Shown piece after piece: positions 53,401 through 62,260 of a stretch of DNA of 64,000 nucleotides (within the stretch, counting starts at the first letter, position 1; each line of letters opens with the position of its first letter). The notes beneath the pieces are model-generated. The model was not told the DNA's origin. It did no database searches and saw nothing but the letters and a program-made list of their open reading frames with translations. Origin of the DNA: Pomphorhynchus laevis (Eukaryota; Acanthocephala; Palaeacanthocephala; Echinorhynchida; Pomphorhynchidae). The translations under genes were made by a program, and so were the position numbers. The stretch is from assembly GCA_012934845.2 (NCBI GenBank), contig WNNJ02003187.1, forward strand, positions 233,125 to 297,124, in the 5' to 3' direction.

Positions 53401-55401
53401 AAATTTACGTACTAAATGGATTCCCTCAAATAGGCCCAATACGTGTTTTAAAACTTTCGTTAAACAAATTCTTTCAAAATAAATTTCATTCGATGATGTC
53501 GGCGATTCTTTTGTATTCTTGTAAGTAGATCTCACTGATCTAATACACATTAAAGCTGCAATAGCAAGGTAGCGACCCATCTGAGCCCGTAATAGCCCAT
53601 CTGAGATACACGTTCACGTATTTCGCGTATTTTCGGTTTTCATGATAGAAGTAGCATGATTGTCGAGATATATTGGAAGGTGACAGAACATTAAAGATTG
53701 ACACGTGCAAATAGAACTGTTTAGTACTTTCCTTGAATAATCCTTGACATGTTACATCAAGTCTTGCGCTGTTGTCGATTGTCGTTGTGTTGTTATTAAT
53801 TGTCATATCATTCAGTACTGGCTGTAGAGTTGGCTCAATTTCAATATCTGTGAATCCTTCGGTTAAAGTGTTGGCAAGAAAATCTCTGACAATATTGTCT
53901 TATTATCTGTGTACTACCTACACAACAAGACATAAAGTGAGCGAGGTTAAAGTGTTCGCCGCAATATCACATTCTAGGATTATTTGGTGGTTCAAATCAG
54001 TATCGAACAGCGAGAGCATCTTGGAATGTCCTCTGGTCAAGACGATTACTGATCCATGAAGCTGATCCTGTGTGTGAACAAAATTCTAGAAGTGGCATCG
54101 TAGTTTTATCAAGCTTGCGAGAAACATTTTGTTTGAACATTTTTGCATTCAGTTGTTGCTTATGTCTAAATTCACTGGATATACGTTGAAATGCTTCATG
54201 TCTTGTAATATTGTCTTAAGTGTTCAACAGTATGTTCGTTACCTGTAGTGATCGTGTGTATACTGATTTGCAGGTTTTTTCAGTACTAAATATTCCTAAA
54301 CCACCTTCCTTACATTGTAGTTGAGAGATTAATTTCATGCCTTCCGACGAATGTCATGTGATAGCCGTAATAAATTTCCCGAAAATGACATCGTCAAGCG
54401 GTTAAAGTAGTTCAGGGTATACCTCGCACGTGCGAAATATGAATTGCCATTTATGTTGAAGAGCTGTAGTATAAGCGTAATAAGCAATGCATGGCTCTGT
54501 TTCAGCAACTAAGCATAAATTTTTAACCATCGTTATTCATTAATTAATTTTTGAAGCAAGTTTGACACGAACAAAACAGTCAATAACGATTGGAGTACCG
54601 AGCAACGTATCTCAGACACGAACAATACAGTCAGTACCGATCGGAGTACCGATCAACGTATCTTAATATAATTTAACTGTGATGTTGGTAATACTGAAGG
54701 TCATTTGAATATTTCGCTTATTATCTGGATGAACCAGCAGTGTGCATTTAAGTTCGTAAGGATGATTACCATATTTTGGACCAGTTTCATTTATAATGTC
54801 ATAGTCTGTTTAACTCTGATGCGTGTCCGACAAAAGTCGCATCATCTGCATATCATCGGTGAAGGATATGTTTTGGTTGTCTCTTCAATTTTAAACCGAG
54901 TTTAACCAGAACAGAGTTGGCCACATTTGGCTACATATTGTAGCTCTTTGCTTACGCTTCTCGCAATTTATTGCCTATTATGCGTTTCGAAACTTTCCCA
55001 ACCCCTATTGGGCGAACTCCATTAACTTTAGAGAGAGAGCAATCAAGCGTGACACAGTAAATTTACTCATGGCACCAAGATAAAGTTGAATTGTAACAAT
55101 TTGTCGAGCTAATCTGCACAAGTTTGTGGGATTACAGTTTTCGTTTTCGAGCAATATGATAGCTGCTGTGGGTTTTCTATTTGAAAATATACGTACAAAA
55201 TAACGGTTGACTTTATGTTCACGTCATCGCAGTTTTGTTCGGTGTTAATATAAATATAATGCTTTGACAAAAGATCACTTTGGGGCCCAGTATGCCAAGA
55301 TTGCATTCAATTGCTTGGCGACTATCCTTTGTTTTGTAAGATGGAATACGCTGCAATATGAGTTGTGGAATAATTATGGCCTTCAGTAGGTTATTGCGTG
55401 G

Positions 55402-55695
55402 TTACTCGTCTTTTGCAGGTACGTCAGCATAAAATGGTGTTATGAAATCTCTTGATACATTACAACGTTTTAGCTTCATTAGGTTCGGTACCCGATGAAT
55501 AACCGTATCATATATATGCTGCATTACATTTTGTTCTCGTTGAGGTCGTGACTTATCATCGCCAAAGATATCATTAAGGGCGTTAATGTTTTCTTTAGTA
55601 GAATTTTCGATGCATATTCTTCGATCACGTATGCGAGACGATGATTCCGGTGTTGATAAATTTCGTTTAGACTTCAAGGCACAAAAACGATGCAA
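55402..55695 (-). pseudogene. R protein N-terminal linker piece (97 aa open)
   Basis: The part MQHIYDTVIHRVPNLMKLK, then RCNVSRDFITPF aligns with LHEVILWKPNLFRLPRC and GSKRFISEL of the intact R protein. The stretch before it (ALKSKRNLSTPESSSRIRD) belongs to the poorly conserved region after the Cys cluster. Confidence 0.65.
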
Positions 55696-56922
55696 AATTC
55701 CTCCAATTTCGAAGGGAATTCAACATTTTCAGGTACAATTTCATCTTTTAACAAGCAAAACAAAGTAAGTTACGTTTGTGATTCTCAAAATGAAGAGGGG
55801 TTACTCCCTCCAGTACCTAAATTAGTAAATCTCGCGATAATCACGGCAATCAAACCGATAGAAAAGCATTGCCTTTTCAAGACATTTCTTCGGGAATTTG
55901 CAATGAAACGTAACAATCGCATTATATTTAACTCGGTTAAAGTACTTGATAACTCTCTAAGAGTATCTTTCACGAGCCACGACATTTTAAAAGAATTTAA
56001 CGAGTACTTTGGGGCTCATATGAAGGATATTGGGACAATTACTTTGAAGCCAATCTTGGCAACTATTAAAATTTCTAACTTCCCTCCTCAGATGGAGGAG
56101 GAAGATCTTAAACTGATTCAGGAAAGATATGATTTAATGAATTTAAGACAACTAAAGGGAAGGGATGGTTCGGACCTCCCTATCGCTTTCTGCTCCGCTG
56201 AATTGAACAAAGCACAGTTTCTGGCAAATAGTAGAAGTAACCCATTCCTAGGGTACAACCTTTCCTTCCAGCTGGTTGAACAGGACAACCTCACTTACCC
56301 TCATTGCGGGGGTTGTCACAAGTGGGGCCACTGGAAATCTACATGTTCTGCCACACCTCACTGTGGGGTTTGTGGTAATGAGTCCTGTCATCATTTGCTA
56401 TTAGGGGAAAAATGTGCTGCTCCCCCAGTCTGCTCGAATTGCAAGGGAGCACACCCCGTCTGGTCAAGAAGGTGCCAGGTGTTTAAAGATTACAAAAAGA
56501 GTTTTGTCACTCCCTATCAACCGAAATCCTCCATCGTGGATGCAGCAAAAGGTCCTGTCATCGTGGATGGTAGAATGTCTGATGCTGATCTGATGAGGAT
56601 TATAAACAAGAATAAAACCGAAACTATTGCCTCCATGGAGCTTATGATCAAACAGTTAGTTTCATCTCTCTTGGGTGCGGCCCCAGAACCGGTGGCCTCA
56701 GTATTGCAGTCCAGCAAAAAACGCGGCGCCTCCGCTCCGAAAGTCCCACCACTGAAGGTCGGGCGACTGCTGAAGGAAAAGAATACAACGAGGGGAAATG
56801 AAGATATTGCCCAGGGGGCTCCGGCCTCGGATGGGTCTAGTGGCAAGGGGGTGACCCTCTTGCACCTAGTTCTGTCTAGGTTGGCTGCTCCCGTCCAACT
56901 GATCTACCACAATAGTAAGTAA
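55690..56922 (+). CDS. A-family ORF1 (410 aa), altered C-terminus
   Basis: Same protein as at 23529-24719 with few changes (for example VSYVCDS for VSNVCDS). All CCHC modules are present (CGGCHKWGHWKSTC, CGVCGNESCHHLLLGEKC, CSNCKGAHPVWSRRC). After GSSGKG the frame shifts, so the end reads VTLLHLVLSRLAAPVQ instead of the family end and runs on to the ORF2 boundary. RNA binding is probably retained. Confidence 0.8.
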   Translation: MQNSSNFEGNSTFSGTISSFNKQNKVSYVCDSQNEEGLLPPVPKLVNLAIITAIKPIEKHCLFKTFLREFAMKRNNRIIFNSVKVLDNSLRVSFTSHDILKEFNEYFGAHMKDIGTITLKPILATIKISNFPPQMEEEDLKLIQERYDLMNLRQLKGRDGSDLPIAFCSAELNKAQFLANSRSNPFLGYNLSFQLVEQDNLTYPHCGGCHKWGHWKSTCSATPHCGVCGNESCHHLLLGEKCAAPPVCSNCKGAHPVWSRRCQVFKDYKKSFVTPYQPKSSIVDAAKGPVIVDGRMSDADLMRIINKNKTETIASMELMIKQLVSSLLGAAPEPVASVLQSSKKRGASAPKVPPLKVGRLLKEKNTTRGNEDIAQGAPASDGSSGKGVTLLHLVLSRLAAPVQLIYHNSK

Positions 56923-56929
56923 ACCCGAG

Positions 56930-59379
56930 CCTTTTTCACTGAATATTCTTCAGTGGAATTCGGGAGGTGCTTCTGCCCTTAGACTTTTATCTGGAAGAGA
57001 CGCAGATGTTATAGTCCTTCAGGAGACGCGGTCTATTCGTCTCCCCCAAGACATTACTCGATTTATCCCAAAGCAAATTTGTTCACACTATACTCCGTAC
57101 ATAACCCCACCTCACTCCTCTTCATCTCAAGGACTCTTGACCTTAGTTAAGTGCTCCCTAAGATCTTCCCTCCTGCTAAATTACTCTTGTTCAGCCCTGT
57201 CTTGTTTGGTAGTTTCACTCGTTAAGAACGGTAAACGCCTCAGTCTAGCCAATGTCTACATCCGTCCAGGGGAGGTCCACAAGAACCGTGCTCTACTGGA
57301 TGGTATAATTGATGGCGGCTACGACATGGTACTAGGTGACTTTAACGACAGAACTGGTCGTTGGATTAATGTAGCACTCCGCAGAGCCAGGAACGGTTAT
57401 CTTATTCATAAACCACCCTCACCCACCTTTCATTGCATATCAACGAATTCACTCCTCGACTTATTACTGATCCATGAGAAGTGGTTGCTAAAACCCTTCT
57501 GTACGGAGCAGTCGCGACAACATCTGTCCACCTATCATGATCTAATTCGTTGGCGGTTAGAAGAGGATACACTGCGCTTCGTAAAAGATTCCACTTTGAC
57601 CCGATCAGAGTGGCTTTCTTCCAGGCAGCTATCCAACGCTTCCCCCGAATTGGTAATGAGAGTTTATCCAAATTTAATTCCTACCTCTCTTCGCAAGCTA
57701 CCGCGATTTTATCGACTACCTATAAAGGTCGCTTATACAATCCCACTCCGACAAAACTCAAGGTCCTACCTAAATTGTTGAACCTTCCTAATCTCTCTGC
57801 TTCCGCCAGACAAACCCTCTCGAAGGAATACTGGAGCACTAGATATAGGTTCCAGCTGAGTAGGGATAGGACGAATATTGCTCGTTTGAACCCTTCTCAG
57901 TCTTCCTTTTTGAAGATATTCAAGAAGGAGAAGTTTGTTTGTTGGAAGGATAGGGCCTTGGGCTGGATCGGTAGTATAGGCCTTGATAAAGTTTTAGCGG
58001 AGTCACTATCCTTACACAATTATGGAGCCACGCAATCACCGCAACCAATCCCGCCCTGGGGAGACTTCAGGAGTAGAGACTTATCTGTCACAGATATTCT
58101 CAACGCCTGGGGGCCTCTTCCGGGCACTTCCAAATCCGTCGCTCCACTATCTTCTCGTGTCTGTCAGCTATTGACAGCCGATCAAAGAAGGGAGGTGGCC
58201 GTCACAATGCTATTAGCCACCCCATCCGATGTGGCCGGCATCAACATTAGCAAGAGAATTTTTATTCCAAAAAAGTATCCGGTCTCTTGTCCTAAAGATC
58301 TGCGGCCCACTTCGATTCAAAATTCCCTCGTCTCGATCTACGAAAAAGCGCTTGCGCGTAGAATCCGCGATCATTTGATTAGGCGAAATTTAATCCCACC
58401 TGGATTCCATGGGTTTGTCAAAGGTCGCTCGGTCCATTCAGCAGTTGGTGAAGTGCATCGGTTTTGTCAGGAGAACAGTCATCAGCTAGCTGTGGCTGTT
58501 TTCCTTGATTTTTCCGCTGCATTTGATCGCATCTCCATTCCATTTGTTATCTCTTCTCGCAGGTCCCTCGGGTTGCCTGCGAGAATCGTTAACAGGGTAG
58601 GGATACTGTTGTACACCAAGCGATTTTATTATGAGGACGACCCTGATGCGCGTCAGTTCTACCCTATTACGGGTGTGCCTCAAGGTTCACCACTTTCTCC
58701 AATCTTATATCTTGCTGCCTCAATTATTCTATTTAAAATATTTAAACGTGAACAACGTCTAGTGGTGTACGCTGATGACACCACAGCCCTGTTCTCTGAA
58801 CGCAGGTGTAAAGACGTAGTCTCTGACATCAGCCGTTTCTTTTCAAGATTAAAAGACCAGCTACCCCAATCCAATCTTATTTTAAACTCCGCAAAATCGC
58901 AGGTGGTAGTTTTTCATGGCTCTCCTGCGACGAAGAAAAAACTTAAGAGACTAGCACTCTCGGCGCTTTCCTCCATATTTGCCTCTGAACCACTCCCTTC
59001 CTTCACAAGTCGAGTAAAATACCTGGGGTTCACCGTTTCGGTGAACTGGTCGGCGAAAGCCGACCTGGATAGACTCAAACGTATCCTGAAGAGAGCTAGG
59101 TGGGCTCTGAAACTGGCTCAGCATCTGTCGTTGAATGGGAAAACCCAGGTACGCCTTTGGGGTACCTGGTCTATCTCGGGATTAGTCTTCTTCTCAAGAG
59201 GACGTCCCCCAGAACAAAGGCTAAGGTTTCTTAAGCTCCTCGTCTCTCGTTTACCCAGTATCGTCCGCACCGATTGGATACTTCGGGGGGTGAGAGACCC
59301 CGGGTGGTTCAATCGGAAAGCGGCGTGTTGGATTGGTTGGGGGGGGGCTCAGATCCCCATGGATTTGAGGCCAGAATAA
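56930..59379 (+). pseudogene. A-family ORF2 (APE endonuclease-RT), nearly intact
   Basis: The reading VSKPEPFSLNILQWNSGG begins at the family position, but the ATG is ATA; the next in-frame ATG is at 57137 or later, past the first endonuclease motifs. A 2-bp insertion near 57570 separates the endonuclease from the central domain. From 57550 on, 609 aa are open with FLDFSAAFDRIS, GVPQGSPLSPILY and VVYADDTTALF. The G run near 59340 is also longer by a few bases than in the intact copy. Confidence 0.85.
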
Positions 59380-59689
59380 TGGTGAAGACTAGACAATGAT
59401 TATGAAGATCTGCTTCGGAACTATTTGTCTTAGACTATTTTTCAGTTGTTAATATTTATTTATACTTTTGTGTGAGTAAGAAAATCTATTATTATTATTG
59501 ATGATTCCGACAGTTAAGGGCAAAACAATTAACACATAAATATTTAGTTTTTGCATAACGGCATCCACGACAAATCGCAGCGACGCCATTGCAATTGCAA
59601 CAACAAGGAAGGAATTAAATGTGACCCTTTTGCATAATATGTATTCATATATATAAATAAATAAAGGTTTTGTTAAAACACACAAGCAA

Positions 59690-59935
59690 GATAATGATAA
59701 ATGTTAATATATCCAGCCATTGAGTAAACCATAACAATTAACCAATTCTTCGTATTCTTCTCTTTCTTCCCTGCACTATGGCCTCGAATCCAGAGGCTAA
59801 TATGTATTCGATATCTGTTGTTTCCAAATTTGTTGTGGCAGCAAAGTTTCAGATAACTTTCGTCATTCGTTGTTTAATAAGTTTCGTGATTCGTTGTGTC
59901 AGCAAAGTTTCAGTCAAGTTTCGTGATAATTAAAT
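59690..59935. other. Spacer with short A-end scrap and small repeats
   Basis: GCCTCGAATCCAGAGG at 59780-59796 resembles the A 3' end on the minus strand. At 59845-59930 the words GTTTCGTGATTCGTTGT and GCAGCAAAGTTTCAG recur. No gene. Confidence 0.4.
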
Positions 59936-60141
59936 CAGATAACTGAGTATACGTATTTAATATAATTTTAAACTAAACAAAACATAATAATGCTAAATCA
60001 AAATTTAATAATTAAATAATAAAATTAATAATTGTTTTTAAATTTTCTATAATTGAAATCAACTTAAAATAAAAAAATTGAAATTTAAAAAGTCATTTTT
60101 ATGAATTGACTAATAAATAAAACGTTGTATCAGAATAAGAA

Positions 60142-60211
60142 TTAGAGGTCATCAGGAGGAACTGCTATGCTATCAGGTTTCGGCCCCTAACTCCTCTACC
60201 CAACATAGCAG
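60142..60211 (-). ncRNA. Hammerhead-like core in the PLE terminal region, permuted order
   Basis: On the minus strand: CUGCUAUG, UU, GGGU, A (GUA triplet), GAGGAG, UUAGGGG, CC, GAAA, CCUGAUAG, CAUAGCAG, UUCCUC, CUGAUGA, CCUCUAA. Helix I: GAGGAG/UUCCUC. Helix II: CCUCUAA/UUAGGGG. Helix III: ACC/GGU plus CAUAGCAG/CUGCUAUG. All catalytic-core words of a hammerhead are present. The strand order is III3'-I5', II3'-GAAA-III5', I3'-CUGAUGA-II5', not a normal rotation. See findings. Activity is inference. Confidence 0.6.
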
Positions 60212-60285
60212 CTGGGCCAAATACATGCTAATGATGTATTTCCTCTGATAAAACTATCTAGTATCTTATTCTAATACAAAGTATG

Positions 60286-61215
60286 TTATTTATTATCCAT
60301 CCATAAAAATTTGCCACTTAAGAGTTTAAATTTATTCTTTATATTATTGTGTTGATTTATATATTTTACTATTTTCTGCTTGATGTTATTTTTATAGTAA
60401 CCTAGTTTAAAATATGTATCTATTAAATTATTTAAATGATTTTGAAGAAAGCCAATATCATTACATATTGTTGCAATTCTTAAAATTTCATTATTTAATG
60501 TATTATATTTTATATTATATGGTATGCATGAATGCTCATGCAAAAATATGTTTCTTGTAAATTTAAATATGTCATCTTTACGATATAAATTAATAGTAGT
60601 TTTAGTTAATGTTAATTTAATGTTCATATCTAGATATACACCTTCTTTATCATTAATACTGGTTTTGTTAAGAATAAGGCTTTCTGGATAAATGTGCTCA
60701 CTAATTGAATAAAAATTATTAGAATTAAATACACATATATCATCAATGTATCGAAAGATATACTTCATATATCTACATTGTTTAGATTTAGATTTTACAC
60801 AGTTATGACCAAATTCATATTCTATAAAGCTTAAAAACAAGTCAGCTATAATTGGGCTTCTATTACCACCCATTGGAACACCTTTTACTTGTCTAAATAT
60901 AGATGTCCCTACTTTTAAATAATTTTGATTTATCAAAATATTTAAGGATTCTATTAATTCAATTTTATCCATATATTTATATTTACTTGATGGTTTAATT
61001 TTTGTTAGATAGGCGTTATAATTATTATAACATATATATGTATATCTTTTTCCGAATATAAGGTTAATTAATTTTACTAACGCTTCTTTAATATCTACTA
61101 AATCTAGATTTGTATAAAGCGTACTAAAATCGTATGTATTTATATTTTGAAAATTTATTCCTTTTGTCTATTCTAAAAATTCTTTTGTAGAATTAATACT
61201 GAAATAGTGTTTTAT
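60286..61215 (-). pseudogene. PLE reverse transcriptase, most of the domain
   Basis: 228 aa are open at 60972-60286: QVKGVPMGGNRSPIIADLFL, FRYIDDICVF (catalytic YIDD), the YPESLILN and GVYLDMNIKL blocks, YRKDDIFKFTRNIF and the helical C-terminus FKLGYYKNNIKQK. Upstream in the same sense, YDFSTLYTNLDLVDIKEAL (motif A) is readable to about 61215. The fingers and N-terminus are absent here; an N-terminal piece of the same family lies at 52.1-52.5 kb. Not complete. Confidence 0.8.
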
Positions 61216-61259
61216 GAATGTAACTGATTACTGGGATCCATCATGTGAATACGTTTATA

Positions 61260-61481
61260 ATTATATAATTATAATATTGGTAGTGCGAAAAAATCGCTTG
61301 AAACTGTGGTCCAGGAGCCAAAACTGGCTACGATTGATTTAAATCCATATGAGCTGCTAAAAAACTGGACTTCGATCATCAGCTCCATCAGTCTAATGTA
61401 TCACTCCGAGACGCCCCTAACCACCCAGCAGTCATCGTCAGTCGGATGAAGTGGTTAGGGTGCGTTTCGACTGCTTTTGTG

Positions 61482-61485
<4 letters not shown>
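61260..61485 (-). mobile_element. Ribozyme-bearing unit upstream of the PLE
   Basis: Single-copy sequence of about 225 bp, related in its ribozyme part to the 357-bp array units but different elsewhere. The minus strand, same sense as the PLE RT. It may be the upstream pseudo-LTR of the PLE or a non-autonomous retrozyme. It runs into an (AT)n block. Confidence 0.5.
61401..61475 (-). ncRNA. Hammerhead-like core, permuted order (single copy)
   Basis: On the minus strand: AGCAGUC, GAA, ACGCACCCUAACCAC, UUCAUCCGA, CUGACGA, U, GACUGCU, then GGUGGUUAGGGGCGU, C, UCGGAGUGA. Helix I: UCGGA(g)UGA/UUCAUCCGA. Helix II: GACUGCU/AGCAGUC. Helix III: 14 bp with one bulged A, ending in GUC. Each helix differs from the array version by compensated changes. 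Confidence 0.65.

Positions 61486-61544
<59 letters not shown>
61486..61544. repeat. (AT)n microsatellite
   Basis: About 29 AT units directly after the ribozyme-bearing unit. Confidence 0.95.
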
Positions 61545-61547
<3 letters not shown>

Positions 61548-61603
61548 TAGATTATTTATTCAAATCAGCTCCGGGATCCTTTGACGGATACTTGTATATA
61601 TTA

Positions 61604-61784
61604 ATACTCGGATTTTAAGTCAAACCGGAAACACAAAGATATCGTTTTATTCAAGCTTTCGACCAACTAGTGGCCTTCTTCAGGAAAATAATATTGTATG
61701 TTATTTTCCTGAAGAAGGCCACTAGTTGGTCGAAAGCTTGAATAAAACGATATCTTTGTGTTTCCGGTTTGACTTAAAATCCGA

Positions 61785-61788
<4 letters not shown>
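61604..61788. repeat. Perfect palindrome, 88-bp arms, 9-nt spacer
   Basis: 61604-61691 and 61701-61788 are exact inverted copies. Each arm contains CTGAAGA, A, GGCCA, CTAGT, TGGTC, GAAA (61709-61735 on the + strand; mirror on the minus strand), a hammerhead-like half core with a closed helix II, related to the one at 33657-33685. It could be a PLE foldback or a hairpin-type assembly artefact. Confidence 0.9.

Positions 61789-61861
<73 letters not shown>
61786..61861. repeat. (AT)n microsatellite
   Basis: About 38 AT units between the palindrome and the tandem array; it seems to have grown from the GTATATTTAA word of the array unit. Confidence 0.95.
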
Positions 61862-61865
<4 letters not shown>

Positions 61866-61910
61866 AGTAAGTGTTCGAATCGAGCATATTCTTCAGTCTG
61901 CAAACTCTCG

Positions 61911-61985
61911 TCACTCCTAGACGGTCATGTGATAGCCGGCAGCCATCGTCAGTAAGATGAACTATCACACGCCGTTTCGGCTGCC
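61911..61985 (-). ncRNA. Hammerhead-like core, permuted order (array unit 1)
   Basis: On the minus strand: GGCAGCC, GAA, ACGGCGUGUGAUAG, UUCAUCUUA, CUGACGA, U, GGCUGCC, GGCUAUCACAUGACCGU, C, UAGGAGUGA. Helix I: UAGGA(g)UGA/UUCAUCUUA. Helix II: GGCUGCC/GGCAGCC. Helix III: ACGG/CCGU plus UGUGAUAG/CUAUCACA. The triplet is GUC. Repeated at 62268-62342, 62625-62699, 62982-63056, 63339-63413 and 63696-63770. Core and helices are seen; self-cleavage is inferred. Confidence 0.65.
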
Positions 61986-62017
61986 TCTGTGACATTGTGA
62001 AAATGCATTTCCGACAT

Positions 62018-62260
62018 CTAGCTTAAATTGTTGGTGGCGTTAGCTCTTAAATCCAACAATTTGCAATGCAGACCATCATAAACAACCAGAGGATCAAACT
62101 TTCGGATGCTTGACTGTAAGAAACCGAGATTGAGTGGATCAATTCTTTCTATATAATCATAAGAGTTTCGTTTGAATCGGTATTGCTCGAGATTGCGAAT
62201 AGCAATTCTTTCCGTATATTTAAGTAAGTGTTCGAATCGAGCATATTCTTCAGTCTGCAA
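62018..62260 (-). CDS. 80-aa ORF in each array unit, unrecognised
   Basis: Starts MQTEEYARFEHLLKYTER, contains YDYIERIDPLNLGFLQS and ends with ATNNLS. Repeated identically at 62375-62617, 62732-62974, 63089-63331 and 63446-63688; a version altered by the (AT)n block lies at 61667-61903. It has the same sense as the ribozyme core and begins about 10 bp inside the unit counted from GUC plus 55 nt. Composition is protein-like (Glu/Arg/Leu/Tyr). It may be a remnant of a PLE ORF carried by the unit. I do not recognise it, and it may be untranslated. Confidence 0.3.
   Translation of the reverse strand: MQTEEYARFEHLLKYTERIAIRNLEQYRFKRNSYDYIERIDPLNLGFLQSSIRKFDPLVVYDGLHCKLLDLRANATNNLS

Larger units (their letters stand above)
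55685..59510 (+). mobile_element. A-family LINE, almost intact, inside an R element
   Basis: Near-identical to the A element at 20.9-24.8 kb, with the same 3' end (TGTGTGAGTAAGAAAATCTA then TTATTATTATT). It starts virtually at the ORF1 ATG (55690). ORF1 is open except at its C-terminus; ORF2 lost its initiator ATG (ATA at that position) and has a 2-bp insertion near 57570. A recent arrival, probably dead. Confidence 0.88.
53418..59650 (-). mobile_element. R-family element, degraded, interrupted by an A element
   Basis: From the R 3' motif (53418-53437) through the RLE-like region (SARLDVTCQGLF at about 53750), RT remnants at 54000-55100 and the N-terminal linker (DTVIHRVPNLMKLKRC at about 55470). 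Beyond the A element (55685-59510), the N-terminal Cys cluster lies at about 59515-59625 (CCNCNGVAAICRGC, then CVNCFALNC), matching CCNCNTSAAKCIRC of the intact R protein. Many breaks. Confidence 0.75.
59936..61215 (-). mobile_element. Penelope-like element with terminal region
   Basis: RT at 61215-60286, then a terminal region with the ribozyme-like core (60142-60211), the AT-rich tail and the outer AGTATACGTATTTAATA motif at 59950-59966. The RT matches the PLE type with a DFSTLYT motif A and GVPMGxNxxPxxADLFL, known from many invertebrates. I see no endonuclease domain, so it is a partial copy. Confidence 0.75.

Noticed and set aside
61380-61395. A second CUGAUGA on the minus strand (GAGCUGAUGAUCGAAG)
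   Set aside because: Only two bases separate it from GAAG, so no helix II is possible.
61709-61735. Complete hammerhead in the palindrome arm
   Set aside because: Only the CUGAAGA, helix II and GAAA part is evident; I could not find a convincing helix I, helix III and NUH triplet, so it is listed only as a half core.
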